Assembly: GCA_013822425.1 (NCBI GenBank)
Contig: PNKL01000001.1
Span: 93,449 to 157,448 of the forward strand
DNA length: 64,000 nucleotides
Origin: Gemmatimonas sp.
Lineage (GTDB): Bacteria; Gemmatimonadota; Gemmatimonadetes; Gemmatimonadales; Gemmatimonadaceae
Reading direction: 5' to 3'
Below are positions 41,789 to 51,222 of this stretch, in pieces; the first letter of the stretch is position 1; each line of letters begins with the position of its first letter. The position numbers and the translations under genes were made by a program. A model generated the notes under the pieces. That model worked only from the letters and a program-made list of their open reading frames with translations, did not search any database and was not told the origin of the DNA.

Positions 41789-43755
41789 CGGCCACCACCA
41801 TCGAGCGCGACTTGCTGGCGACGCTCGAGCCCATGACGACGCGCGGCCGCCTCTGGGTCGGAAGCCTGCTCACCGTCTGTGCGCTGGCGTTCGTCGCGTG
41901 GACGGCCCAACTGCGGTACGGCCTGCGCGTGACGGACATGCGGAACTACGTCTCGTGGGGCATGTACATGACGAACTTCGTCTTCTTCATCGGCATCAGC
42001 CACGCGGGCACGCTGATCTCGGCGATCCTGCGCGTGACGGATGCCGGATGGCGTCGGCCGATTACGCGAATGGCCGAAGCGATCACCGTCATTGCCCTGC
42101 TGATCGGCGCGAGCATGGTGATCATCGACATGGGTCGCCCCGACCGCCTGTTGAACCTGGTTCTCCACGGTCGGCTTCAGTCGCCCATCCTGTGGGACGT
42201 GGTGTCGGTCACGACGTACCTCTCGGGCAGCTTCCTCTATCTGTACGTGGCGATGATTCCCGACATGCCGGTGCTCGCCGCGTTCGCGCGGGAGCGTGGG
42301 CGCTCGCCGCGGCTCGTCCGGTTCTACGAAATCCTCTCGCTCGGCTACCGTGAATCCCCCGCGCATCGCCGCCTGCTGGCGCGCGCGCTTGGGGCGATGG
42401 CCGTCATCATCATTCCGGTCGCCGTCTCCGTGCACACGGTCGTGTCGTGGGTGTTCGGCATGACGCTCCGTCCGGGGTGGCACAGCACCATCTTCGGCCC
42501 CTACTTCGTGATCGGCGCAATCTTCTCCGGGACGGCGGCGATCATCACCGCGATGGTGCTGTTCCGCCGTGCGTACCACCTCGAGCGCTATCTGCTCCTG
42601 GAGCATTTCCACAAGCTTGGCAAGATCCTGCTCGCGCTGGCGCTGCTCTACGCGTACTTCACGTTGAGCGAATACCTGACCGCATGGTACGGCGGGGTTG
42701 GCACCGACTCGCGTTTGCTCGAACTGCTGGCGGGTGCCGGGCCGGTCGGCGCGGCGTTCTGGCTCTGGGCGGTGTTCGGGTTGTTCGTGCCCATCGGGCT
42801 GCTGCTCTTTCCGAGCCACCGGTCGCTGGGGGCGATCATGACCGCATCGGTGCTGATCAATGTCGGCATGTGGGTGAAGCGCTACCTGATCATCGTCCCC
42901 ACGCTGCAGACGACGTTCATCCCGGCGCAGGCGGCGGGGATCAACCCGCACTACTTCCCGAGCCTGGTCGAGATCGCCATCACGCTTGGCGCCATCGCCG
43001 CATTCCTCCTGTTCTTTACGCTCTTCTCACGCCTCTTTCCGATTCTCTCGATCTGGGAAACTGTCGAGGATGCGGGGGACAGCGAGCGCATTGCGGTACC
43101 AGCACCAGTGGTGCCGAGCGCACGCCGGCGCGTACTGACGGCGCCCGTTGCGACTGTGGCCTTGCTCCTTGCGGGCGGCATGTGGACTCTCGCCCCCTGG
43201 ACAGTGGCGCGTGCGCAGCATGCCACGCATGCGGCGGCGCCGGCGTCGGCAGCGCCAGCAGCGCCAGCAGCGCCAGCAGCGCCGGCAGCGCCGGCGGCGG
43301 TTCAACTCGAGCTGACGCGCGTGACCGAGGATGGGCAGGAGATGCTGCTGGCCAGGGTCACTCAGAACGGACAGCCGGTGGAGGGAGCGACCGTGGCGTT
43401 TGCCGTTGCGCGCACCTTTGGGACCATGGCGCTTGGCGAAGACCAGACGCTCGCGGACGGCACGGTCGCCGTGGAGTATCCGCACGGCCTGCCGGGCGAC
43501 GCCCGCGGCAATCTCACGGTCAGTGCCGCGATCCGCTCGCCACTCTCGCTGGCCGGTGCGCCAGTACGCGTCACGATCGCCGGGGTCGCTCACGCGCCCG
43601 TCCTTCCGGTCGAGGTGCCGCGTGCACTCTGGTCGTCTCGGGCGCCCCTTGCCGTGGTTGGCACGATCGGGTTCTTGCTGCTGTGCGTCTGGACGACGTA
43701 CGGATTCGTCGTCGTGCAGCTCACCGCGCTGTTCCACCTCTCAAAGGAGAACTGA
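41785..43755 (+). CDS. NrfD-type membrane subunit with C-terminal extension
   Basis: A 656-residue integral membrane protein. Roughly the first 430 residues contain ten membrane segments of the NrfD/ActC/HybB type (YVSWGMYMTNFVFFIGISHAG; RPDRLLNLVLHGRLQSPILWD; VHTVVSWVFGMTLRPGWHST), which bind and oxidise or reduce quinone. The remainder is an added ninth-to-tenth membrane anchor, an Ala/Pro linker of APA repeats (about 485-505), an Ig-like domain (QEMLLARVTQNGQPVEGATV) and a last membrane segment near the C-terminus. This extension is unlike standard NrfD. Confidence 0.85.
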   Translation: MTATTIERDLLATLEPMTTRGRLWVGSLLTVCALAFVAWTAQLRYGLRVTDMRNYVSWGMYMTNFVFFIGISHAGTLISAILRVTDAGWRRPITRMAEAITVIALLIGASMVIIDMGRPDRLLNLVLHGRLQSPILWDVVSVTTYLSGSFLYLYVAMIPDMPVLAAFARERGRSPRLVRFYEILSLGYRESPAHRRLLARALGAMAVIIIPVAVSVHTVVSWVFGMTLRPGWHSTIFGPYFVIGAIFSGTAAIITAMVLFRRAYHLERYLLLEHFHKLGKILLALALLYAYFTLSEYLTAWYGGVGTDSRLLELLAGAGPVGAAFWLWAVFGLFVPIGLLLFPSHRSLGAIMTASVLINVGMWVKRYLIIVPTLQTTFIPAQAAGINPHYFPSLVEIAITLGAIAAFLLFFTLFSRLFPILSIWETVEDAGDSERIAVPAPVVPSARRRVLTAPVATVALLLAGGMWTLAPWTVARAQHATHAAAPASAAPAAPAAPAAPAAPAAVQLELTRVTEDGQEMLLARVTQNGQPVEGATVAFAVARTFGTMALGEDQTLADGTVAVEYPHGLPGDARGNLTVSAAIRSPLSLAGAPVRVTIAGVAHAPVLPVEVPRALWSSRAPLAVVGTIGFLLLCVWTTYGFVVVQLTALFHLSKEN

Positions 43756-43758
43756 ACG

Positions 43759-44199
43759 ATGGTCATTGATCGCCGAGCCGGACTCGCGGTGGGGCGCACC
43801 GGGGCGCTGCCACTTCTGCTTGCGCTGGTCATGTCGGCGGCGGCCGTTCCGGCAGCCGCCCAGGGATCGTCGGTCAAAGCGTGGGTCGCGCCGGAGCGCG
43901 CCGCCCGCCGGCCAAACCCGCTTGCGAAGACACCGGAGGTGGTGAAGCGCGGTGAAAGCTTGTTCCGTCGCGATTGCGCTCAATGCCACGGGCCATCTGG
44001 ACATGGCGATGGTCCGCAAGCAGCCACGCTGCAGCCAGCGCCCGCCGACCTCTCGTCTGCCCGGGTCCAGTCCCAGACAGATGGGGCGCTCTTCTGGAAG
44101 ATGTCACAGGGTCGCGGCATGATGCCGGCGGCCGCCCTGAGCGATGGCGACAAGTGGGCGGTGGTGCATTTCCTGCGTTCGCTGCCGACGCCGCGATAA
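43759..44199 (+). CDS. Periplasmic c-type cytochrome
   Basis: A 146-residue mono-heme class I cytochrome. A signal peptide ends near AAAVPAAAQG, the heme site is C73-AQCH (RRDCAQCHGPSGHGDG) and the sixth ligand is Met121 or Met122 in GRGMMPAAAL. It begins 3 bases after the NrfD gene and should shuttle electrons in the periplasm for this island. Confidence 0.92.
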   Translation: MVIDRRAGLAVGRTGALPLLLALVMSAAAVPAAAQGSSVKAWVAPERAARRPNPLAKTPEVVKRGESLFRRDCAQCHGPSGHGDGPQAATLQPAPADLSSARVQSQTDGALFWKMSQGRGMMPAAALSDGDKWAVVHFLRSLPTPR

Positions 44200-44432
44200 G
44201 GCGTCGAAGCGCCTGCAGGGCCAGCGGCGCGCCCATGCTTGGGGGGGCGGGCTCGTGGGCCGGGGGACGCGCCGTTCGGGACGGCAGGGGGGATCCAGCC
44301 ACCCTCCGGCGCTTGCTCGCGGTCGCACCGTCCTACACGTTTCCCGTGACGACCGACGTGGATGCGAGAAGCAGCTCCCGGGTTGCGTCGGGGTGGACCG
44401 ACTGAACCGGAGCCACACGGGAGGACTGGCCG

Positions 44433-46754
44433 TTGATCAACGTCAACAAGCTCTTCCCTCGACTGAGCATTCGCTCCAAGCTCGTGATCGCCTTCGCGAT
44501 CGTGGCGCTCGGTCCACTGGCCGTGATTTCGGCGATCGGCGCGCGCGAGACGGTGCTGCAGATACAGGCACGGGCGCGCGGGACGCTGGAGCACGATCTC
44601 GACAGGGCCGAGCAGCAGACGGCGCAGGCGCTCCAGTCGGCGGAGACCCATCTCGCGCTCATCGCACGCGTGGTCGGGGAGCCGCTGCTCGGAGGCCGCG
44701 ATGACGCCTCGCGACGCCGCGCCGAGGCTGAGCGGACCGTCCAATCGCTGCTCGCCACCGAGAAGGCGTTGTATCAGGTGAAGATCATTGATGCAGCGGG
44801 CCGGTATCATCTGCTGATGCGCGCCACCGGTTCGGTGCGCAGCGGGCTGGACGTCGAGGGGGGCGAGTACTACGCGTGGCGCGCCAGCGCGTTGACGCAA
44901 GGCGCGCAGCAGCTGATCGCCGTCGAAGTGGCGGGCCCGGAGGAGAACGGATCCGGCCATCCGGTGCCTGCGGTGGCGATTTTGCGGCCCATCCACGGGG
45001 CACGCGGAGACTATCTCGGCGTTGTGGTCGGTGAAGCGTACGCGTCGGCGCTCTTCACGTTTCTGGAGGGCGCGTCGCCGGGCTTCGCCGGGGTCACCGC
45101 GCTGGTGGACGAAGACGGACGCTTCCTCTACCACTCCGTCCGCAAACGTGACTGGACAACGCTGCTCGCCACCCATGACCGCGTCAGCGTGAACAGTGAT
45201 TTTCCCGACCAGGTCGCCCGCGCCATTGCCTCGGGACAGCGCGGATCGAGCGTGACGCCTGAAGGAACGCTGGTGAGCTATCGTCCGATTTCGCTCGCCA
45301 CGGCGAACATGCAACAGCTCGCGCTGTACCGAGTCGTGCCGCTTGCGGCGCTCGCGACCGAGGCGCGCTCGTTTCTCGCGTCGGTGTTCCTGGCCACGGT
45401 GCTGGTGGCGATCATCGTGCTGGGGTTGGCGATTGTCGCGTCGGATCAGTTCACGAAACCGATCTTCCGGATTCGCGACGCGGCGTGGCAGCTGGCCCGC
45501 AGCGAACCGGTCGCGCCGCTTGACGTGTCGACCAACGATGAGCTCGAAGACCTGGCGCATGACTTTTCGGCCGTGGCGGCGCAGGTCGCGGTCGGTCGGG
45601 CCCAGCAGGAGGCGCTCATCGCCGAGCGTTCGCGCGTGCTCGAGCAAACGCATGCGGAGCTGACCGACATCCTCGACCACTCCGCGGACGGCATCCTGGT
45701 GCTCGATCCCGGGCGTATCGTTCGGATCTGGAACCACGGCGCCGAACGCCTGTTCGGTTACGGCAGCGCGGAGGCCGTCGGCCAGCATGTGGACCGTCTC
45801 CTGCGCCCGGCGAGCGCGAAAGCGGCCCGCGAGCACGACACGCTGGCCCGCGAGCTGCGCCGCGACGGCGCCGTGGTGAATTTCCTGTCGGAGGTGCTCG
45901 ACCGCGACGGCACCGCGGTCCGAATCAGCCTCACGGAGACACTGATCACGGCACCCGACGGCCGGCCGCTCGGATCGAGTTTGATCATCCGTGACAACCG
46001 CATCCAGTCCCGGCTCGAGGACCAGATGCGTCGTTCCGAACGCCTGGCGGCCATCAGCGTGATGGCGGCTGGTCTCGCGCACGAGATCAACAATCCATTG
46101 GCGATCATCGGCAATCGCATCGAGTGCATGCAGCGCGACCTGCATGACCGCCCGGGCGGCGGCGTGTTCGCCGCCGACGTGGACGTGCTGCAGCAGCACG
46201 TCGGCCGGCTGCGGGAACTGACGACGAGCCTCCTGCGGTTCGCCCGCGACGACGACCGGGTGGATGCAACGCCGGTCGCCCTCGGCGTGGTGGCGGAGCG
46301 CACGGTGGCGCTCCTGCGCCGGTCGTTGGCCACGCGCGAGGTGCAGCTCATGCTGGTGGTCGCGCCCGGGCTTCCGGAGGTGCGCGGCCACGAACAGGCG
46401 ATCGAAACCGTCATCATCAATCTCCTGCTGAACGCCGCGGACGCGACGCCGGCGGGCGGCACCGTCACCTTGACGCTGAGAAGCAGCGCCAACCGTGACG
46501 CCGCCGAAATCGAGGTGCGCGATACGGGGCCCGGCATTCCGCCCGCGTTGCGCGAGCGCATCTTCGAACCGTTCTTCACGACCAAGGACGCGGGCCAGGG
46601 CACCGGCCTCGGCCTGACGGTCTGTCGGAGCATCGTCGACCGGCACCGGGGCTCGATCCGGGTGGATGGGCCGAGCGACGGTGGATGCCGGTTCCTCGTG
46701 ACCATTCCCGCCCAACCCACAGGAGCGACATGGCCAGCCCTCGCATACTCGTGA
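44433..46754 (+). CDS. Sensor histidine kinase (NtrB-type, PAS)
   Basis: A 773-residue membrane kinase. TM1 is at about 17-37 and TM2 at about 313-336, enclosing a large periplasmic Cache-like sensor. Next come HAMP (about 337-390), PAS (about 408-520), the HisKA box GLAHEINNPLAII with phospho-His near 550 and an HATPase with N, G1 (DTGPGIPP) and G2 (GTGLGLT) boxes. The TTG start follows GGGAGG by eight bases. Its gene overlaps the regulator gene, so both form a two-component system, probably sensing the redox state or electron donor in the periplasm. Confidence 0.9.
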   Translation: MINVNKLFPRLSIRSKLVIAFAIVALGPLAVISAIGARETVLQIQARARGTLEHDLDRAEQQTAQALQSAETHLALIARVVGEPLLGGRDDASRRRAEAERTVQSLLATEKALYQVKIIDAAGRYHLLMRATGSVRSGLDVEGGEYYAWRASALTQGAQQLIAVEVAGPEENGSGHPVPAVAILRPIHGARGDYLGVVVGEAYASALFTFLEGASPGFAGVTALVDEDGRFLYHSVRKRDWTTLLATHDRVSVNSDFPDQVARAIASGQRGSSVTPEGTLVSYRPISLATANMQQLALYRVVPLAALATEARSFLASVFLATVLVAIIVLGLAIVASDQFTKPIFRIRDAAWQLARSEPVAPLDVSTNDELEDLAHDFSAVAAQVAVGRAQQEALIAERSRVLEQTHAELTDILDHSADGILVLDPGRIVRIWNHGAERLFGYGSAEAVGQHVDRLLRPASAKAAREHDTLARELRRDGAVVNFLSEVLDRDGTAVRISLTETLITAPDGRPLGSSLIIRDNRIQSRLEDQMRRSERLAAISVMAAGLAHEINNPLAIIGNRIECMQRDLHDRPGGGVFAADVDVLQQHVGRLRELTTSLLRFARDDDRVDATPVALGVVAERTVALLRRSLATREVQLMLVVAPGLPEVRGHEQAIETVIINLLLNAADATPAGGTVTLTLRSSANRDAAEIEVRDTGPGIPPALRERIFEPFFTTKDAGQGTGLGLTVCRSIVDRHRGSIRVDGPSDGGCRFLVTIPAQPTGATWPALAYS

Positions 46755-48127
46755 TCGATGACGAGCCGGCGATGCTCGAGAATTGCGCGCGCCTCCTGGT
46801 ACGCGAAGGCTACGCGTGCACGACGCTCGCGGAGCCAGCGCGCTTCCGTGAGGTGGCCGCGGCACTCGAGCCGGACGTGATTATCACCGACCTGCGCATG
46901 CCGGGGGTCGACGGCATGACGATCCTCGCTGCGGGGACCGCCGACGAGCCGGCGCGGCCGGTGATCGTGATGACCGCGTTTGCGACGGTGGCCTCGGCGG
47001 TGGCGGCCGTCCGTGAAGGGGCCTTCGACTACCTCACCAAACCGTTTACCGCGGACCAGCTGATTGTGGCCGTGGAGCGCGCCGTGCGGTATCGCGGCCT
47101 GTCGGTGGAAAACCGGTCGCTGCGACAGCAGGTGGCGCGGACGGTCGGCGGCGACGGCATCATCGGCTCGAGTCCGGTGCTCACCCGGCTGCTGGATCAG
47201 GCGATGCAGGTCGCACCCACCGACGCCAACGTGCTCATCACGGGCGAGAGCGGAACGGGGAAGGAACTGGTTGCCCGCCTGATTCACGCGCATTCACGGC
47301 GGGGCGACCATCCGTTCATCACGGTGGACTGTGCGGCGATGCCCGAGGGTCTTCTCGAGTCGGAGTTGTTCGGACATGAGCGTGGCGCGTTCACGGGTGC
47401 CGTGCAGCGCTACGAGGGCCTGCTCGCGAAGGCCAACGGCGGCACCGTGTTTCTCGATGAAATCGGCGAACTGAGCACCACGCTCCAGGCGAAGCTGCTG
47501 CGCGTGCTCGAGCAGCGCCAGATGCGACGTGTCGGCGACTCGCGGCTCATCGATCTGGATCTTCGCGTGGTGACCGCGACGAATCGCGATCTCGAGGCGG
47601 CCGTGGCGGCGGGACGATTCCGCCAGGACCTCTTCTACCGCCTGAAAGTCGTGCATTTCGTTCTGCCGCCCCTGCGCGCGCGCCAGGGGGACGTTCCGCT
47701 GCTGATGAATGCGTTCCTCGGCGAGTTCGCGGCGGCCCTGCGACGCCGACCACCCGAGGTGATGCCAGAGGCCTGGGCAATTCTTGAGCGCCACTCGTGG
47801 CCCGGCAATGTTCGCGAACTGCGAAACACCGCGCAGCAGCTCGTGGTGCTCGACAGCGACGGGCGCATCACGCGCGAGGATCTGGGCGACGCGTTCACGC
47901 GCGACCTCGAGACGCAGCGTCCGGAACCCGCGCCACTGCCCCTGACGTACGCACAGGCGCAATTGCAGGCGCTGCGTGCGTTTCGTTCCACGTACGTGAA
48001 ACGCCTGCTCGAACTCCATGGAGGAAATGTCACCCGGGCCGCGACCTCGGCTGGCGTCAGTCGCCGAACGTTGCACCGATGGCTCTCGGAGTTGAACACG
48101 GACACGCCGCGCGAGAGGGCGCCGTGA
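46730..48127 (+). CDS. Sigma54-dependent response regulator (NtrC family)
   Basis: A 465-residue regulator: receiver domain with phospho-acceptor D54 (IITDLRMPG), AAA+ domain with Walker A GESGTGKE (172-179), the sigma54-contact loop GAFTGA (219-224), Walker B GTVFLDEIGE, and a C-terminal Fis-type HTH (GGNVTRAATSAGVSRRTLHRWL). AGGAG precedes the ATG at 46730. It is encoded right after its kinase and overlaps the cupredoxin gene. The target is presumably a -24/-12 promoter nearby. Confidence 0.93.
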   Translation: MASPRILVIDDEPAMLENCARLLVREGYACTTLAEPARFREVAAALEPDVIITDLRMPGVDGMTILAAGTADEPARPVIVMTAFATVASAVAAVREGAFDYLTKPFTADQLIVAVERAVRYRGLSVENRSLRQQVARTVGGDGIIGSSPVLTRLLDQAMQVAPTDANVLITGESGTGKELVARLIHAHSRRGDHPFITVDCAAMPEGLLESELFGHERGAFTGAVQRYEGLLAKANGGTVFLDEIGELSTTLQAKLLRVLEQRQMRRVGDSRLIDLDLRVVTATNRDLEAAVAAGRFRQDLFYRLKVVHFVLPPLRARQGDVPLLMNAFLGEFAAALRRRPPEVMPEAWAILERHSWPGNVRELRNTAQQLVVLDSDGRITREDLGDAFTRDLETQRPEPAPLPLTYAQAQLQALRAFRSTYVKRLLELHGGNVTRAATSAGVSRRTLHRWLSELNTDTPRERAP

Positions 48128-48759
48128 CGTGGCGCGGTGTGCACGCGGCACTGGCGCTGGCCACGCTGGTGTTGCCGCCGATCGCCGCCCGTGCGCAAGT
48201 CGGTTCGATTCACGGCACGATCGCCGTGCCGGCGGCGCGAATCGCGGGCGTCGTTGTCTACCTGCTTCCGGAGGTGGCGTCTGGCGTGCCGTCCGTCAAG
48301 GCGGAGACCGCCACGATTGACCAGCGCAATCTCCACTTCATTCCGGGTGTCGTCACGGTCACCCCCGGCTCCACCGTCGTGTTCTTGAACAGCGACCGGG
48401 TCATGCACAACGTCTTCCATCCGTGGCGGCGGGGCACAGGTTTCGACCTTGGCCTCTGGGCGCCGGGTGAGTCTCGCCAGTTCGTATTTCGCTCCGAGGG
48501 CGCATTCGTGATTCTCTGCGAGGTACATCCGGAGATGACTGGATACGTGGTCGTCCTTGGGTCGCCGTATCGTGTCGTGTCCGACGAGTCCGGGCACTTC
48601 GTTCTCGACGGCGTGGCGCCCGGCAGGTATCGCCTCCGGACCTGGCATCATCGACTGGCGGCGCACGAGGAGCGCGTGATGGTCGCCGATGGCGGCGTGG
48701 TACAGGTCGCGTTGCGACTGAAGGTCGGCAAGGCGGCCGCACCCACGGCGCTCCGCTGA
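48124..48759 (+). CDS. Cupredoxin (blue copper protein)
   Basis: A 211-residue exported protein with signal peptide LALATLVLPPIAARAQ. Type 1 copper ligands are His95 (RVMHNVFHP), Cys132, His135 and Met138 (LCEVHPEM). The C-terminal part looks like a carboxypeptidase-regulatory beta domain (GHFVLDGVAPGRYRLRTWH). It should carry single electrons in the periplasm. The GTG start overlaps the regulator stop by four bases, linking it to the island. Confidence 0.88.
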   Translation: MTWRGVHAALALATLVLPPIAARAQVGSIHGTIAVPAARIAGVVVYLLPEVASGVPSVKAETATIDQRNLHFIPGVVTVTPGSTVVFLNSDRVMHNVFHPWRRGTGFDLGLWAPGESRQFVFRSEGAFVILCEVHPEMTGYVVVLGSPYRVVSDESGHFVLDGVAPGRYRLRTWHHRLAAHEERVMVADGGVVQVALRLKVGKAAAPTALR

Positions 48760-48812
48760 CTGTCAGCCCGAGGCGTTGGCGGGCGAGGCCGCATCCGGGG
48801 CCGATGCGGGTC

Positions 48813-50081
48813 TCAGAACCCCGCGGAAAGCATCAGGGTATTCAGCATGTTGCCCGTGCCGCCAGCCTTCATCGGCCCCTGACCAGCTGCATAGGCACTG
48901 CCGCTGAACCTGTTGAGAATCCAGAAAAAGCCGATGTTCTGCCGGAACATCCAGTTGACGCCGAAGGTCAGCGCATTGTCGCCGCTGTTCGCTGCGGTAC
49001 CACCATTGTCGGCGACCCGATAGCCACCAAGCAGGGTGACATGCGGTGCGTCGTAGACTCCTAACTCAGCCGTGATCGTTGTCGCGGAGCGCTCCCTTCC
49101 CTCGGCATTGAACAGGTTCTTCGGCGCCCCCGCACGGCTCGCGGCTGACCTGCCGTGTGTGACGTAGACGCCCAGCGGACGGCTGCCGATCTTGCCTTGC
49201 GCCTGCGCGTCGACCGCGAAGGCCTTCGATTCGACCATGTCGATTCCGGTGCCGGCATCGTTTGCCGTGCCTGCGGACCCCGTCCAGGACTGCAAGCCGA
49301 AGCCCATATCCCAGTCGGCCACGGTCGGCATGAACACGGCGCGCACGTAGGTGGCCGATGGTGCGCCGTTGGCCACGCCCTCGGCCGAGGCGAAGTGATT
49401 TGGCGACCACTTGGTCAGGTTCACGTACCACTTCGGGTTGGAGAGCACGAAGGCGACTCCCTCCGCCGCGGTCGCGGTCCCGACGTACTGTTGCGCCGAG
49501 ATGGTGTTGCGATTCTCGTTGATGCGCAGATGGCGGATGGCGCCGGTATTCAGCAACTCGAAGCCGAAGGCGGCACCCATCCCATCGGTCGTGAACGGCA
49601 CGATGTTGGTTCGCGTGCTCCCGCGTACGGCGAAGCTGAAGGGGATCGCGAACCCAGCCACCAGGGGCATCGAACGATCGGCCAACTGTCCTTCGAGCAC
49701 GAAGCCGACGTTCTCGCTCACGCGCCCGCCGAAAAACAGGGAGAACTCGTCCGGAAACTGGACCTCGCCAGCGTTGGTCGTGCGCTCATCGGCGTTGTCC
49801 GTACCGTTTGACTTCTGGTACCGGAGCTTGATGAAGAAGCTGCCGTTCAGAATGGAGGCCAACGACAACCGGTCGCCCTTCAGGGTCGCCTGCCCGGTCG
49901 TGGTGTAGCCGGCCGCCTTGAACGCGCGTCCTGTCGCCGTGAGCGCGGGGTACTTCTGGAAGTGGCAGGAGGCGCACGCCATGCCTGTCTGACGCGCGAA
50001 GGAGGGAAGTGCGTGCGCCGCGATGGGCACGAACGTGGTCAGGGTGCACGCGCCGGCAAGGAGCAAAGTGGTCAGTTTCAT
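48813..50081 (-). CDS. Outer-membrane cytochrome-porin resembling Cyc2
   Basis: A 422-residue protein with signal peptide cleaved near AAHA24. The mature N-terminus PSFARQTGMACASCHFQ has one heme site C36-ASCH and is followed by PALTATGRAFKAAGY; this matches the N-terminal cytochrome of Cyc2-type fused cytochrome-porins as I know it. The rest alternates like a 16-strand beta barrel and ends in Phe. Cyc2 oxidises Fe(II) at the cell surface and passes electrons inward. It converges on the cupredoxin gene. The assignment to Cyc2 rather than another single-heme porin is inference. Confidence 0.7.
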   Translation of the reverse strand: MKLTTLLLAGACTLTTFVPIAAHALPSFARQTGMACASCHFQKYPALTATGRAFKAAGYTTTGQATLKGDRLSLASILNGSFFIKLRYQKSNGTDNADERTTNAGEVQFPDEFSLFFGGRVSENVGFVLEGQLADRSMPLVAGFAIPFSFAVRGSTRTNIVPFTTDGMGAAFGFELLNTGAIRHLRINENRNTISAQQYVGTATAAEGVAFVLSNPKWYVNLTKWSPNHFASAEGVANGAPSATYVRAVFMPTVADWDMGFGLQSWTGSAGTANDAGTGIDMVESKAFAVDAQAQGKIGSRPLGVYVTHGRSAASRAGAPKNLFNAEGRERSATTITAELGVYDAPHVTLLGGYRVADNGGTAANSGDNALTFGVNWMFRQNIGFFWILNRFSGSAYAAGQGPMKAGGTGNMLNTLMLSAGF

Positions 50082-50841
50082 GCGAGGGACTCCCGTGCTT
50101 TGTAAGGGGGAGATGTCCTGCGTGGGGAAGACGGCGGTTGCGGTGCGGCCCGCGGGGGACGACGCTGGAGCCACCGTCACGGCCATGCTGACGTGGGCCG
50201 CGCACATCGAGCGGCACTACCCATCCAAGAAGCGGGAATCGATCATGACATCGAAGGCCTGGTCTGGGGTGAGGAAGACCGTCCCCCCTGTGTCGCGCCG
50301 GTCCCCTCGTTCGGCGGTTTGTTCGTACACCCCGCGTCGCGCGGTATCGTCGACCTCTGGACGCAATGCACCGAACGAGAGACGTCTCGTCTTCAGCACC
50401 ACCCGACCTGCGGCGGTGCGGCGATGGCTGCTAGCGTGTTGGTCGGCCTACTTGTTGGTGTAGCCGCACCAGGTTAAGGCAGGAAACGTGCCGTCTTCGG
50501 AGCATACCAAGACGATCTGTAGCACGTTGACAGCAAGTGAGTTGTGATGCTGACGACGCTTTCGTGATCGCGCACCTGAGTGAGTCGTACGGCGTCTCAC
50601 TGGGACATTGGGAGCGCCGGTCGAGGCGTCTCCGACACCGCCTGGCGATTCCCCGGGAGAACTCACAGTGCGCGTTCTCCCAGCGCAGTGACCGTGTGCC
50701 ACACTGGACACGACGACGGTTTTCGGGGGGCGCACCGTGACGAGCGGCGAGGCGGAGGTCAGTCGTGGTCGCGCAGGTCCTGTTGCGGGCGCCACCGAAA
50801 AGGAACACGGGTTCGCCGTGTGTGCCGGCGAACCCGCGTTA
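50082..50841. other. Intergenic region upstream of the cytochrome-porin
   Basis: 760 bases between the cytochrome-porin start and tRNA-Ser. A GGGAG (complement, about 50088-50092) acts as its Shine-Dalgarno. Several short frames exist; one at 50217-50402 (complement, 61 codons) has VFLTPDQAFDVMIDS but no ribosome site or known relative, so I do not call it. No RNA gene or repeat was found. Confidence 0.4.
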
Positions 50842-50932
50842 CGGAGACGGAGGGATTCGAACCCTCGATACAGGTTTAAGCCCGTATAACGGTTTAGCAA
50901 ACCGTCGCCTTCAGCCTCTCGGCCACGTCTCC
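50842..50932 (-). tRNA. tRNA-Ser (GCU)
   Basis: A class II tRNA on the minus strand. Acceptor arms GGAGACG and ...GTCTCC pair, the D arm is GGCCGAGAGGCTGAAGGC, the anticodon loop TTGCTAA contains GCT, a long variable arm follows (ACGGGC...), and the T arm is AGGG-TTCGAATC-CCT. Discriminator is G. CCA is not encoded. Confidence 0.95.
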
Positions 50933-50995
50933 TCGCGCGCTCCGCGCGCAGAATATGAAAGATGGGTTGTCGCGGGGGGGATGTAAAGGGAGAAT

Positions 50996-51082
50996 GCGGC
51001 AGAGAACGGCAGAGAACGGCAGTCGCCCGCGAGCGTGGCGTGGCTGTGACCGCCTTTCTCCGCCGTTCTCCGCCGTGTTCTT
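50996..51082. repeat. Imperfect hairpin of ggcagagaac repeats
   Basis: The left arm has two copies of ggcagagaac plus a partial one (50998-51022). The right arm, cctttctccgccgttctccg (from about 51051), is its near-complement, about 30 bases away. It lies between two tRNA-Ser genes. The unit is the same as in the array at 8448-8490. Confidence 0.75.
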
Positions 51083-51222
51083 GACGAATGGGAACATGTT
51101 TGCCCCAGTCGCCGTGCACGCCGCCGTGCACCCGATCATGGCGGCGTAGATGCTGTCGGTGCGCTGCTTGGCGAGTTTCTGCGCGGCGTAATTCGCGGGC
51201 GGCAGATCCCTGGGATCGTTGC

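Noticed and set aside
43980..46865. A 961-codon open frame on the minus strand
   Set aside because: It lies opposite the cytochrome and kinase genes, is rich in Arg and His, and has no motifs. Such frames are common antisense shadows in GC-rich DNA. The same holds for 24924-27341 and 52814-54655 (complement).
48760..48812. Bidirectional terminator between cupredoxin and cytochrome-porin genes
   Set aside because: A short GCATC/GATGC hairpin exists but has no T-run on either strand.
50217..50402. 61-codon minus-strand frame with protein-like C-terminus
   Set aside because: No Shine-Dalgarno and no known relative; too short to support by itself.
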